DNA from: Porogramme epimiltina
Lineage: Eukaryota; Basidiomycota; Agaricomycetes; Polyporales; Polyporaceae
Direction of reading: 5' to 3'
DNA length: 64,000 bases
NCBI GenBank assembly: GCA_900155495.1
Contig: FTLJ01000311.1
Span: forward strand, 48,827-112,826
Under the pieces are notes generated by a model. It saw nothing but the letters and a program-made list of their open reading frames with translations, was not told the origin of the DNA and did not search any database. This document shows, in pieces, positions 1 to 12,546 of this stretch. Every line of letters begins with the position of its first letter. Position 1 is the first letter of the stretch. A program made the position numbers and the translations under genes.

Positions 1-327
1 GCCTAAGACCCGCCGCAAGCGCGGGCACAGCAGCGTGTAAGTGTGTTTGCAGCAGTGTGCTTATGAGAACACTGTGATATCGAGGCATGCGACGAAGAGG
101 AGACGCACGATCTGCGACGCGACCTCTACGGCGACAATAGCTGGGTCGGTCGTACCCGCCACCCCCTCAGAGATTAAACTTGGGTCTTTAGCAAGTGAGC
201 TCTGTAGAGCATCGAACCGAGACCGGTCCTCCACGATGTTGAGCTTCGCTGATTCGAGCTTGGCCTGGAGGGCGCGCGCAGCGTCGAGCTTTCCGGAGCC
301 GTCGATGTCCATTGCCACTGGCGCCAT
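1..327 (-). CDS. N-terminal fragment of an unidentified protein (gene runs off the left edge)
   Basis: The first exon reads from an ATG at 327 down to a likely donor (GTGCGT) just below 109, giving 73 residues. It starts MAPVAMDIDGSGKL and is Ala/Leu/Asp-rich with a helical, charged look. Beyond the donor the frame soon reaches a stop, so an intron runs towards the window edge; a possible acceptor (TTAG) lies at about 3-6. The rest of the gene is outside the window. I do not recognise the family. No signal peptide or membrane segment is visible in the fragment. The start could also be six codons upstream (345), but 327 has an A at -3 (AGCTCTTACC then ATG context) and opens the acidic MDIDG stretch. 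Confidence 0.5.
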
Positions 328-345
328 GGTAAGAGCTATGGGCAA

Positions 346-1335
346 GGAGTCGCGAGGAAGGTGATCGCTTGGTAGTATTGAGGAGATAAGAGAACGGTGT
401 AGGCAGTCGATAACAAGTCCAACGTTGTGGGAGCTCTAGTAAAAGGAGTAAAGGATGATTCTGTTCCTCCTGAGGGTGGCCGCGCGACGCGTTTGTAGTG
501 CACGTGATCGTGAGCCGGGAAGGTCGAAGACGGTAGCAGCTGTTCTTGGCGGCTAGATTGCACTTCAAGTTGTGCTGCCAACTACAACATGACAGGTCAA
601 TTAGATGATCAACATCAGGATCGACCCACATAAACTTACCCATGAGGAAGTTTACAGTCGTGAGCAACATTTCGGGATGAACGAAGCAAATGCAAGGCTA
701 CTTCGGTGTCTCACATAACATTCGGCAGTACCAAGACCTAGCCCATCGCCGCCTCGCTGTCAGTTCGGGACAGATAGACATCCTTGCCAGTTGTTCTATG
801 TCTATAGTAAGCCTCAAAGTCTTCTCCTCGCCTCATGCCGCTCAACGTGTACCCTTCACGACAGTAGGCAGCCAAACTGAATTGAGGCGGAAGAACGCAG
901 CTCGCCGTGCAGCACTATGTCCGACGTGCCTCGCTACCATTTACGACTATAGAACGGATCCGGAACCTAGAGCTTGAAGCGCGGACCCAGCCTCGTGCTC
1001 CCGGAACGCGCACACTCGTGGAGGCCTCCACGTTGGCCATCAAGTGCCAGACATGTACAGTAAGTTGCGCACCTAAACTCGAAGAACACCGGCGGGAGCT
1101 GACGGCTCTTGACAGCATCTCTCGCCGCCTCACACGCAGTCGGACCTGAAATAGGCCTCGTTGCAGGGAGGCCGCCACCGCATTCCACACTATCCCCCCA
1201 CCCCCAATGATCAACATTCAACGCTGAGCGGAGATACCAGTGGCTCCATGGAACCGCCGCGCGCTGGCAGGTCTTCGACGTCTTCGGCCTGCTTATATAC
1301 CCCTAGGGGTCCAGGAGAGCGCCCCGTTGGTCCCC
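346..1335. other. Intergenic, divergent promoter region
   Basis: About 990 bases lie between the unidentified minus-strand gene and the plus-strand membrane-protein gene. Short open frames occur on both strands but none has recognisable similarity or a sensible splice pattern. The only clear element is the TATA box near 1294. Confidence 0.5.
1294..1299 (+). promoter_or_regulatory. TATA box of the membrane-protein gene
   Basis: TATATA lies 37-42 bp before the ATG at 1336. It argues against the in-frame upstream ATG at 1240, which is ahead of the box. Confidence 0.5.
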
Positions 1336-2943
1336 ATGCCCTCTGATTCTGTATCTATCCGGGAGGCGAACCTAGCGTCCGCTGTGGTCCACGGGGCCCT
1401 CTATGGCGTGTTCTTCGTGTTCTCCATCACCACGCTCGTTTTGCTGGCCTATAGACAAGGAGGGCGCCCGTTCTCAGCATCAGGCACCCCTCGAAGCCTC
1501 CGTGGTCTGTGGCGAAACCCGCTTTTCCTCGGGTCCATAGTCTTGTTTCTTACGGTCACCACGGTGAGTCCCTCCTTCTGGTCTACTGGCTGGCTAGCCT
1601 AATCCTGACCCATTCGTAGCATTGGATCATTGCGATCCGTCGAGTCTTCGAGGCCTATATCTATTTCCAAGATGGACAGGCAGTGGACGACTATTTCCTC
1701 GACGTAGGCCGGTGGTCCGAAGTCTCCATCATCGGCCTAATGACCCTTTCCCTTCTGACGAGCGACACGATGATTGTGAGTGGCAAGTGCCAATCATCTT
1801 ACCTTAGAGGTAAAGCTGAAATGACCCCCCTTGGTTCTGGACGCAGATATATCGCACTTTGATTATGTGGAACTACAACGCGTGGATAATCGTCTTCCCA
1901 GCACTGACCACGCTGGCCTTCGCGAGTGCGTTTGTCCACACCATACTCATGAGTCGTCGCTAACAAATGCGCTTGTGCAGTTAGCGGAATAGGCTTAACT
2001 CATCAACTGACTGTGATGACACCTTCTGAGGTCGATCACTGGGTCACGAGTACATGTGTGTTTACTTTATGGTGCGATCGATATGCTCGGACGCTATAGC
2101 ACATAAGGCTGACCATATACTACCTTTAATCTCCAGCACCAACGTTTATAGCACAGGTAAGAGGCCGTTGGTGACCTCGAGTGGCAACCCTGGCTCACCG
2201 ACTCTGTCATTAGCCATGATTGCATACCGCATTTTTTCCGCATCGTTGCGAACCTCCGACACGCTGGACAGCGGCCGCAGTTTGATGGTGAGCAACTTCA
2301 CAAACCAACAGTCCTTGGTCAATCCATCCTAAGCTAACTCTACCTCTAGCGGGCCCTCGCGATCCTCGTAGAGAGCGCAGCACTATACACGTACGTCCCC
2401 CTCGCCGCCCTCTGCAGTCTGGTCTGAGCACTCATATCCTCCGCCCCACCCCCCCTCCCCACCAGCGTCTGGACCCTCTTCTTCTTCATCTCCTACGAGG
2501 CCCACTCGGCACTCCACTACCCCTCCCTGAACAGCTGGCCCGCCGCGTCCGGCATCTCCTTCATGCTCATCGCCGCGCGCATCGGGCTCGGCTGGGCGCA
2601 CGGGCGCGGCGGCAGCAGCGCGGACGCCGGCCCCGCCATCGGCGCCGGCCCCGGCGCCCCCACCGTCGGCCGCTCCGTCTCGTTCTCGGGCTACGCGCAC
2701 GCGCGGAAGCGCAAGGGGCGCGCCGCGGGCGCGCCGCCGCGCTCGATCGTGCTGAGCGTGACGCAGACGGTGGAGCAGGAGGCGGACTTTGCGCTCACGT
2801 TCCCGGGGAAGGCGATGCACGACGCGGAGGGCGCGGGCGGGGAGGACAAGGGCGCGGCCCTTGGGGACGTCGCGATCGCGAGGGTGGAGGGGGGCCCGCC
2901 GCGGGGGAGGTTCGGGTCGGACTCGACGTGTGCGGAGGTGTAG
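1336..2943 (+). CDS. Multi-pass integral membrane protein of a basidiomycete-specific family
   Basis: Eight exons join in frame: 1336-1563, 1620-1775, 1847-1925, 1981-2071, 2137-2156, 2214-2287, 2350-2390 and 2466-2943, giving 388 residues. Hydrophobic segments at about residues 15-40, 60-85, 110-130, 140-160, 185-215 and 230-275 suggest six or seven membrane helices. Family-like motifs are an NAWIIVFP segment, the GIGL start of a loop, TNVYSTAMIAYRI, and ESAALYTVWTLF. The last 100 residues form a soluble, Gly/Ala-rich, charged tail. Many Agaricomycete genomes hold large families of such proteins with no assigned function; this placement is from memory of the motif order. Exon 5 is only 20 nt. 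No catalytic motif is visible. A receptor-like or transport role is possible but unsupported. Confidence 0.75.
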
Positions 2944-3248
2944 GGGGCGGCGGCGTGTTTTGTGGGGGTGTAGGAGTATGGTGTTCTGTTTATTCGCTTT
3001 ATGGCAGGTCCTATGTGTGGTGAGCGATAGTAACGGGGTGTACAGGATTACCGCAGACTTGTATCTGGTGTGCATAATGTTACTGCAACTGGTGGCTGGC
3101 TCTGAGGAGGGGTGAGGGGGTAGATGTGAGGTACGAATAACGAACACGTCCATGCGACGTAGAGTCTATGCGATCACCTAGAGCCACACGCGTCAGTTTG
3201 GCTCCTGCACCAATGTCAATTAGGGTACGCACGACACACCGACCATCT
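2944..3248. other. Intergenic, convergent 3' ends
   Basis: This gap holds the 3' flanks of the membrane-protein gene (plus) and the first BTB gene (minus). I see no further gene. Confidence 0.5.
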
Positions 3249-4739
3249 CTACTTCTTGCGGCGAAACCTTAAACGGTTCAGGAACCTCGCGATACGACTC
3301 CCGTTCTCTGCACTGGGAAGTGGGGGTGGGGTATAGCTGAACAGCTCCACTGGGGTGTCTGACACTCGATATTCGTTGAAGGAACTGGGTGCCAAATTAC
3401 TATGCGCCTCGATCTCGAAAGCTAAAGTGGACAACTGTCTCAGGCGCTCGTCAGGGATGCGGACCCTCTTCCGGACCTCTGCGGTTTGTGATAGGTACGT
3501 GGTGTGGTAGGCCAGGAGACGATGGTACCTCCACGCGGAGGCGTCCTCCATCTCAGAGCAGTACGCCCCGTCGAGGGATTGCTTGAGAGAGATGCGCGCG
3601 GAGACCCCCGCACCTTCGTTCCAACCCGCGTTGGCAGCGAGGAAGTACGCCTGCACGGGGTCCTTCCAGGAGGCGGCCCTCCAGTTCTCCATGATCGCCT
3701 TGCGGATGCGCGGCATGTTGTACCGTTCAGCCATGGTGACGACGGCGACGCAGGTGAGGAGGTCGATGTCCACTGTCGTGGGCGATGGATAGCACATCTC
3801 CAAAAAGGTGGAGACGACTTCGCCTGTCTCAGGCAGATCCAGTATGGGCAGGGGACGCACGGTCTCCGCAGCGTGCGCGTGTCCGTTGCCTTCTACAGAA
3901 CCCAATAGGGCGGTAATCTTCTGGTGTAGGACAGATGAGATGACAGACAGAACGCCGCGGTGGGCCTCGAACTCCTGTCCGTCCGACGAACGGCATATGA
4001 TGTCAGGAAAGGGTACGTTTGACGGGTTCCTGTTGCGCTCAGAGCGAGCCCTAGAGGAGACTGGATGGAGCGTGGCCATAGGCTGCTTGCAGTCCACAGG
4101 AGTTTGAGGGTTTAGAAGGGAGAAAGTAGGCGATGATGATTTGTCACTGTCTACACGACAGAACTCGCAGAGGCGAAAATAGTGCCCCGCTGTGATTCCC
4201 GACACGTCCCCTAAAGAGAAGAGGTAGAGGGGGTCGACCTTGGGAGACAAGGTCTTCGCAGTTCGCAGCCCCTCGGCCGCTTTACGTGCGTGCTCCTCCA
4301 GCCCCAAGCGACAGGCGGCAGCCCACACGCGGAGTGGCCGGTCATTTGCTGCAGCCAAGAGCTCCTTGGAGAGCGTGGCGATGGGTAGGGCCATGTCGTA
4401 TTTAATGGCGGCGACCAATGCCTTCTCCATGTCGTCGATAGTGCGAGTAGGCGCCCTGTCAATAGGATAACACATACGGAGGAGGATGTCGAGCGTGTGG
4501 GAGCTCTCAGCAACGTCGACGACGGGGCGGTCGTCCGACATGTATGTGTTCTCGGGCGGGCGAGGCAGCGAGAACATGTCTTCGAAGATTGGGGAGGCCT
4601 CGAGGAGGATTGGGCTCCGGACGCGAAAGTCGACACGGTCGGCACTCCGGATGATGAGGTCCGCGCTCGGCTTGTCGAAGGGAGCGGAGGCGACGCGGGG
4701 TTGCGTCGGTGATGGCGAAAACGTGGCGTTGCAGGACAT
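3249..4739 (-). CDS. Double BTB/POZ-domain protein (copy 1)
   Basis: A single exon of 496 residues. The first BTB domain spans about residues 22-115 (SADLIIRSADRVDFRVRS, then ILLEASPIFEDMF). A second, BTB-like unit spans about 243-345 (PDIICRSSDGQEFEAHR, then VLSVISSVLH). The opening A-D-L/I-I-x-R-S-x-D...F-x-V/A-H/R pattern is typical of fungal BTB proteins. BTB domains dimerise and often recruit substrates to cullin-3 ubiquitin ligases; nothing here proves that role. It is one of three similar genes in the window, all on the minus strand. Unlike the other two it has no intron near its end and lacks their C-terminal Cys-x-x-Cys; it ends in a basic tail (RLRFRRKK). Start 4739 is the only ATG before the domain. 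Confidence 0.85.
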   Translation of the reverse strand: MSCNATFSPSPTQPRVASAPFDKPSADLIIRSADRVDFRVRSPILLEASPIFEDMFSLPRPPENTYMSDDRPVVDVAESSHTLDILLRMCYPIDRAPTRTIDDMEKALVAAIKYDMALPIATLSKELLAAANDRPLRVWAAACRLGLEEHARKAAEGLRTAKTLSPKVDPLYLFSLGDVSGITAGHYFRLCEFCRVDSDKSSSPTFSLLNPQTPVDCKQPMATLHPVSSRARSERNRNPSNVPFPDIICRSSDGQEFEAHRGVLSVISSVLHQKITALLGSVEGNGHAHAAETVRPLPILDLPETGEVVSTFLEMCYPSPTTVDIDLLTCVAVVTMAERYNMPRIRKAIMENWRAASWKDPVQAYFLAANAGWNEGAGVSARISLKQSLDGAYCSEMEDASAWRYHRLLAYHTTYLSQTAEVRKRVRIPDERLRQLSTLAFEIEAHSNLAPSSFNEYRVSDTPVELFSYTPPPLPSAENGSRIARFLNRLRFRRKK

Positions 4740-5437
4740 GATGGAATAGGTGAGGGGGAGGTGACCAAGGGGTGCGAATGGCGAGGGAGCTATCGATGAT
4801 GAAGAGAACGCATAACCCGTGTCGACCCCGCAGCGGCCACCCTAGCGTTTAAACTCCTACGAACGGGCCTTGGGCGTGTGAGCAACTTTATTTAATGAGC
4901 GTGCATTGCCTCTCTGACAGCGAGGACACACATACCATCAACAAACGATACCGCCGGCGTCGTCTCGACCACATATGCTGTTCGGATCCAAGGCCCGCAA
5001 GCTGGAATCGAGCGGACTGTGGCCATCACGATGCTGGTCCGGAGCATGTCTTCCGCTGCATTCCGAGGGGGGGCGTCGGCGTTTTGCGCCGACCAGAAGG
5101 CGGGAGAGGACGTCCGCGGAGAGGCTGAGAAAGACGACCGCGTCTCCGCAATTTCGCCGAATGGCGTCGCACCAGGCGGTCCGGTGGGGCTGCTAGGCGG
5201 GCTGGGGCTCGGCCTGGCCCCTCCTGCCCCGGATTGATTGGCCTGCCTACCCCGCCTAACCCCACGGCACGGCCCGCCGGCCGCCCAGGTCCTCTTCCGC
5301 GTCTCACTTTCGGGTCATTCGCCTCGAGCTCGACTCAGCCAGCACTCACGCTAAAACCTACTCTCTCTCTTGTTCCTATAAATTCTCCGACATGCCTTCG
5401 AGACATCCATCCATCCCCATCTATCCCCCGTCCCAGC
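4740..5437. other. Intergenic, divergent promoter region (BTB copy 1 / xylulokinase)
   Basis: About 700 bases between two divergent genes. It holds a TATA box at 5377 and pyrimidine-rich stretches just before the xylulokinase ATG. No coding sequence is supported. Confidence 0.5.
5377..5383 (+). promoter_or_regulatory. TATA box of the xylulokinase gene
   Basis: TATAAAT lies about 55-61 bp before the ATG at 5438 and directly follows a CT repeat, a common layout at fungal transcription starts. Confidence 0.55.
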
Positions 5438-7360
<1,923 letters not shown>

Positions 7361-7819
7361 TGTTGACGGGTTTATCTGACTTCTTTTGGTTACATAGGGT
7401 TTCTCTGTATTAGATGCGTAAAAGCGGCCATAACGCCGTGGGGCTCGTCGATGTCGTACTGTACACGTTGTGCCTCAGAATTGTATACCTGCAGGTGTAT
7501 ACCAATGCTTGTTCGTTGTAAAGGTGACGGTCTCCATGCATTGCTCTCACAATGCCCCATTTCTCGTCTTCCTACCGTCTTGTCTCACTGGCACTCCCTC
7601 TCCAACCTTCCCTGGTGATATGGAGGCACGGACACGTGACGAGCGCGTCCAGCGCGTTCAGTGCCCTTACGTCACTGGGGGTGTTCGGATTGCGGGCGTC
7701 TGGAATGGTTCATCTTCGGTAACGCAAGACTCCCTTCCTTTCCCTTTTACGATCCCCTTCCCCCACCTCGCCCCTTCACGACTCCCGCGACGCCCCGCCC
7801 CCTCCCCGCCAAGACAACC
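7361..7819. other. Intergenic: xylulokinase 3' flank and promoter of the next gene
   Basis: The right half has promoter-like features: CACGTG at 7633-7638, TTACGTCA (CRE/ATF-like) at 7667-7674 and a long pyrimidine tract (about 7730-7800) just before the ATG at 7820. No gene is seen. Confidence 0.5.
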
Positions 7820-10174
7820 ATGGGCTTCTTCAAGCGATTCCTCTCACTGGGCAGCAGCAAGTCTCGCAAGAACAAGAAGAAGCAGCAGGCGGGCATGCGC
7901 GTGGACGCCGAGGGCCGTATCGTTCAGCACGATACGCAGACCGCGCGCGCAGGGCCGAGCAGCTCGAGGCACCAGGATCCGGACACGAGCGCGAGCAGGC
8001 TCCTCAGGTCTACGTCGACCAAGTTCTCGGTCATGGCCGAGATCGACTACACTTCGCTGCCGCCGCTCCGTGAGTGTTGTAGCGCTTGTTGTTTGCAGCA
8101 GAGAACTGACGCGAAGAGCGCAGCCCGCTCCGCGCAAGACTTGCTCGCGACCCCCACATTGTCCCCCTCACCTTCACTTGTTACTGTGGCGACTACGCCC
8201 GGAGTCCAGCGCAGCGGAACGTACGTCGTGAAGGTGCACGGGCGCACGACGCACTCGCGCACTGAGTTCCCGCGCGCAAATCCTCCTCCTTCGCCGACAA
8301 AGTCGCACCGCAAGCAGCCCAAGACACCTAGGCGCCGCGTGCGCCGCGACACGCTTGCGACGGACGACGAAGATGACACTGAGCACGATGATGGGCACGA
8401 CGCGGAGAACATGCCGCCCCGCCTGAAAGAGGTCAACTTCACGCCCAAAGACACGTCTAGGCTGTACAACCTGCGCCGTGATCCCTCGGTTGCAAGCCTG
8501 TTGAACCTGTTTGACGACCATGGGTGCTTGGACTCGAAGGCCTTCGAGGACTCGCCCCCGACCCCTGCCCCGGCTCCCACCTCTGCTCTTGAGGGGAGGG
8601 AACCCACAAAGCGTTCCGGATCGACCCTTCGACAGCTGCTAGGCGGTGCGGAACCTGCCTTCGCGCTGAACAGCATGGCGGAAGGCGATATTTCTTGGGC
8701 AGAACGGTTCTTGGAGTGCGTATCCTGTTGTCGTTCACATTTCAACCATGGTAGGACTAACGTAATGACGGCTGTCAGTGAACAACTCCGCGACGACTCA
8801 CCCCCAACCTCCCCTTCGACTCCTGACCTGGAGACCCCGAAGGACGCTCTCTTCCCCGACACTCTTTCTCTACCACAAGTCGCAACCGCCGACGTCACCT
8901 TCTCTTCCTTCGACCCCGACACGAGCATCAACGACCCCGCGATCAACTCCCTCGAGGTCGAAGTGAGCAGTTCGGAGGAGGATGTGCCGATGTCGAAAGA
9001 CATCCCCGCCCCGAAACAGCTCCTCCCGATGCCCGACCCAAAGACGCCCCAGCGCGCGTCCGAGGTCTTCGGCTTCCTCAGCCGTCGCAACACTCTCAAT
9101 GCTCATGACGGCCTCAAGGAGCGAGACCTCCCACCCTTACCACAAATCATTACGCCCGCGCACACCGGCGAAGGCCGGGACGCCGATGGCAACAACATAA
9201 ACACCTCTTATCTCGGCGAGCACCCCGACGCGACACACTCCGCGAACACTAGCCACTCCAGCACCCAGCTCACCTCTAGCGACACCCACTCTAACGCCTC
9301 TCATGCACAAATCCAGACCGCGACGATGACAAAACTGTCAACAGCCTTCGCAGCCTCCACGACCTCACTGAATCTCCTCACAACCGTAACTCACGACCCT
9401 CAGACCTCCCGCAGCGACACCCCCATCTCCCACGATGCTCACGAAGCACCCCACACTCAACACCCCGCGGAAGTGGGGGCGGTTTACCACAAGACCGGCT
9501 CTTCACTTGCAAGCAGTAGCAGCATGAAGGTGCCGCCCAGCAAGATCCCGCGCGGTCCGCGCCCCCGCCCACTGTCCATCTCCCGCCCAACCACGCTCAA
9601 TGACAACCAAGACGACCCCGAGGTCGCAACCGACGACGCGGCAGTCCCGCGCAAGCGTAGCACGTCTCCTACAAACCTTCCGGAGCCGGAGAGCATCTCC
9701 GGCGCCCTTGCGAGCAGGCGCGAGTCGTTCACGAACATCCCACCACGGCACCACCGCCGCATCGCGTCCCGCTCTTCAGGGCGTAGCGTCGACCTCGACT
9801 CCGCGCCTCTCAAAGACGCTGACGTCGCCCGCCCGTCGCGATCCCAGTCGCGATCCAAGCCCGTCTCCGACACCCCCGCTCGCAAGCGCTCCACGAAGCC
9901 CGCGCACGTCACCGCGGCATACGGGAAGGAGAACACGCCCAGCCCGCCCCGCGCGCCTGCGCTGCCCGCGTCGTCGGGTGCCATCCCCGCGTTCGGGCGG
10001 TTCAACCTCGCGACGCCGCGGCGCGCCTTCGACCTCGAGGCCGTCGTGCCGCCGTCGCCCGCGTCGAGCTCGGAGCTCTCGCCCGTCGCGCGCGACATGA
10101 TGAGCGACCTGCGGGAGCGACGCGCGCGCGCACGCCAGGTGGAGCGGCGGCGCGGGGTCTGGGTGCGCGACTAG
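7820..10174 (+). CDS. Unidentified Ser/Pro/Thr-rich, probably disordered protein
   Basis: Three exons (7820-8069, 8124-8715, 8779-10174) give 745 residues. Both introns (54 and 63 nt) are multiples of three without a stop, so the frame is open through them. Donor, acceptor and a branch-like ACTAAC in intron 2 support splicing, and the retained versions would insert Cys-rich stretches unlike the rest. The N-terminus (MGFFKRFLSLGSSKSRKN) is basic and may be a membrane or polybasic anchor. A short ordered motif RLYNLRRDPSVASLLNLFDD sits near residue 200. The remainder is low-complexity with KENTP-type sites near the C-terminus and a basic Arg-rich end. I know no function. Such proteins are common phosphorylation targets, but that is only inference. 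Confidence 0.7.
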   Translation: MGFFKRFLSLGSSKSRKNKKKQQAGMRVDAEGRIVQHDTQTARAGPSSSRHQDPDTSASRLLRSTSTKFSVMAEIDYTSLPPLRECCSACCLQQRTDAKSAARSAQDLLATPTLSPSPSLVTVATTPGVQRSGTYVVKVHGRTTHSRTEFPRANPPPSPTKSHRKQPKTPRRRVRRDTLATDDEDDTEHDDGHDAENMPPRLKEVNFTPKDTSRLYNLRRDPSVASLLNLFDDHGCLDSKAFEDSPPTPAPAPTSALEGREPTKRSGSTLRQLLGGAEPAFALNSMAEGDISWAERFLECVSCCRSHFNHGRTNVMTAVSEQLRDDSPPTSPSTPDLETPKDALFPDTLSLPQVATADVTFSSFDPDTSINDPAINSLEVEVSSSEEDVPMSKDIPAPKQLLPMPDPKTPQRASEVFGFLSRRNTLNAHDGLKERDLPPLPQIITPAHTGEGRDADGNNINTSYLGEHPDATHSANTSHSSTQLTSSDTHSNASHAQIQTATMTKLSTAFAASTTSLNLLTTVTHDPQTSRSDTPISHDAHEAPHTQHPAEVGAVYHKTGSSLASSSSMKVPPSKIPRGPRPRPLSISRPTTLNDNQDDPEVATDDAAVPRKRSTSPTNLPEPESISGALASRRESFTNIPPRHHRRIASRSSGRSVDLDSAPLKDADVARPSRSQSRSKPVSDTPARKRSTKPAHVTAAYGKENTPSPPRAPALPASSGAIPAFGRFNLATPRRAFDLEAVVPPSPASSSELSPVARDMMSDLRERRARARQVERRRGVWVRD

Positions 10175-10671
10175 TGCTGGCGCCACTGGAACAGGCTCCT
10201 GCTCTTGGACGCTGTCACCCTGCACACTTATGTTATTTGTAAAATTCTCGTGTACACCTTACACACGCTATGATTCTCTAGGCTTTCTTGACGGCATTGT
10301 TATGCAGATGTTGCGGGCGGACGTCTTCGCCTCGTGCGTTGGCGGCCGCCCACGCACACACACGTATGGACGCAGGCTCTCGTTTCTTGGCTTTCGAGTA
10401 GTTATCGGGCTATCGCATTTCGCAGCGCTTTCGACCAAACAAAATATGGATGATTTCAGAACTCGAATGTGGTGAACCTTCTACGTGCGTTGACGGGCCC
10501 TCAGAAGGAGGGCCTAGCACCTCCGAAGAAACTACAGTCGACTTCTCATATATCAAGCACTAAATGTCGAACCAGCCGCTCAGGCTATTCACGACATTTC
10601 GATGATAGGCAGGTATATACGCATTTTGAGAACCTCGTGTACAATCATAAGACCACTCATAGCGATTCCAC
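10175..10671. other. Intergenic, convergent 3' ends
   Basis: About 500 bases between the Ser-rich protein gene and BTB copy 2. I see no gene or clear repeat here. Confidence 0.45.
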
Positions 10672-12297
10672 TCAGGGATCCCTCAGCGCAACCTATGAAA
10701 GGATAAATCGGCTCAATTGCGACTTCACTACCAGACCTCCGGGGGTACTCACTTGTTGCGTTCTCTGGGGCAGATCGCGAAGCAGTACAGCCAGCTTCGT
10801 CATGTTCTCTGCGAACCTCTGGCAATGACAACAATACAACTCTGCTGAGGTCGCCTTCTCGAAGATCGAACTTGTGCCGCCAAGAGTCGGCTGGCCTGGT
10901 CTCGGGCACGACCGTACGGCCGTGACCAGCCCGTCGATGTGCGATTTGAGCCAGTCATAACGTTGACGTTCAAGGTCCATTGACCAGGTGGGGTCGAGAC
11001 CGCGCCCTATCCACGAGCTACAGACTTCCACGGCCGTCAAGTTTCCCGCTAATGTGTCTTGCAAATCTTGTAGCGCTTCAATGGTCGACGTGGTACAAGA
11101 CCAGTAAAATTGAAGTATGTCGCGGTATGCGACTGCAGGCCCGTGTTCCATGATAGGGAGGTAGACGCCATAGAGGGTCCCGTCGAGGACCATTTTCGCC
11201 GCTTCTTGTGCACAACCTTCCAACGTCGGGCCGACCATGACGGCCACAAAGTATGCGGCGAGGGGACACGACCGGCAGATTGACGTCCAGTGCGATCGTC
11301 CCGTTCGGATGACAGTTGACATGTTATATTTCTGTGCAATCTGGATGATGTGGGCAAATTCGACGGGGTCGGAAGGAAACTCCGTGATTCCCGTGTAACA
11401 TTGCTGCAGAAGCGGGGCAAGGATCCTGGCGGGGACGTCAAGCTGAATGGCGCGAGCTGCAGGAGGAGGGTTGGGTTCAGAGATGGTCATGATGACGCTA
11501 GTGGCAGGGGTCTCGGGAAGTCCGCTCGGTATCTCCAGGATAGAAGTTGTAGCTACAGCCAAGATGCTCTGATGAACGCGGAACTCGACGTTGTCTGCAG
11601 ATTGACAGACAAGGTCTGGGACTGGCAAATACGGAAAAAGGGGTATGTTGAGACGGGGGATGCTGGATGTACCTGGCTGTTTCTCTGGAGTTTGAGGCGT
11701 CATAGGGCGAAGGAGTCGAAAATCAACACCGACGCTGCCTTTCAGGCGATGGAATTCAAGTAGACGGTATAGGTCCCCCGCGTTTACTCCCGCCATGTGA
11801 CTGATCAATTCTTCGTCAAGGTAGAAAGTGGATGGGAGGGCTAGCATCTCTCGAGCCGCATGAGTTGCCACGGCTTCCAGTCCGCAACGACACGCGATGG
11901 CCCATACTTCGAACGATGCCTTTTTCGCTGCAAACTTGAGCTCATTGCAGAGCATGTCTAGTGGATACGCCATCTCATACTTTAACGCTGCGTGGGTGGC
12001 CCGTTCCATTTCGTCCAGCGGTCGGCCGCGCAGGGTGGGGTTGGCTACTGGGTAGCAGATACGTAGAAGGGTCTCCATCGTCACGCTGTCCTCAGATAGG
12101 TCGATGGTAGCGGGACCATCGGATGATACTGGGCCTTGGGGTATAGAGCGGATCGATGCGAAGACAGGGGATGCTTCAAGGAGGATGTGGCTACGGACAT
12201 GGAAATCAACGGCATCCGAGGTGTGCAGGACGATGTCCGCGGTGGTATTGTCGAATGGCGAGGCGGCCTTGGTGCGTTTCGACGGAACAGGAGCCAT
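10672..12297 (-). CDS. Double BTB/POZ-domain protein (copy 2)
   Basis: Two exons (12297-10753 and 10692-10672) give 521 residues; the last exon codes only VALRDP and the stop. The first BTB domain is at about residues 18-110 (TADIVLHTSDAVDFHVRS) and the second at about 230-330 (PDLVCQSADNVEFRVHQ). Near the C-terminus a Cys-Cys-His-Cys motif (YCCHCQRF) precedes an amphipathic helix ending LLRDLPQ. BTB copy 3 shares this end: a Cys-x-x-Cys, a similar helix (AIRDIP), then a phase-0 intron and a tiny last exon. The two genes are therefore closer relatives than copy 1. The start at 12297 (MAPVPSK) is chosen because upstream ATGs add a poorly conserved leader; a TATA-like ATTTATA complement lies at 12486-12492. 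Confidence 0.82.
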
Positions 12298-12546
12298 GTC
12301 TGGTTGAGCTTGTTCGCGGAGCTGAGATCGTGGGTGGTGGAAGAAATGGTCCAGTCGGCATGCCATGCCCTCGCTTGTACCGCATGTTCTTGAATAGGGT
12401 TTGTGCGCTGAGCCACGGGTTTGGGGGTATTACTGGTCGCTGTAATGAACATGCCGGGAATAGAAACAAAGGCGGAACCAATGTCATTTATACATGTAAT
12501 ACGAAACAGAAACACGCCTCACACCCTATGCAGTCGTAGTGATTCA

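Noticed and set aside
2383..3153. 256-codon minus-strand frame at the end of the membrane-protein gene
   Set aside because: It is Arg/His/Pro-rich shadow sequence opposite a GC-rich exon.
8047..9099. 350-codon minus-strand frame opposite the 7820-10174 gene
   Set aside because: It is a codon-bias shadow: the plus-strand exons have clean splice joins and the minus frame shows no domain.
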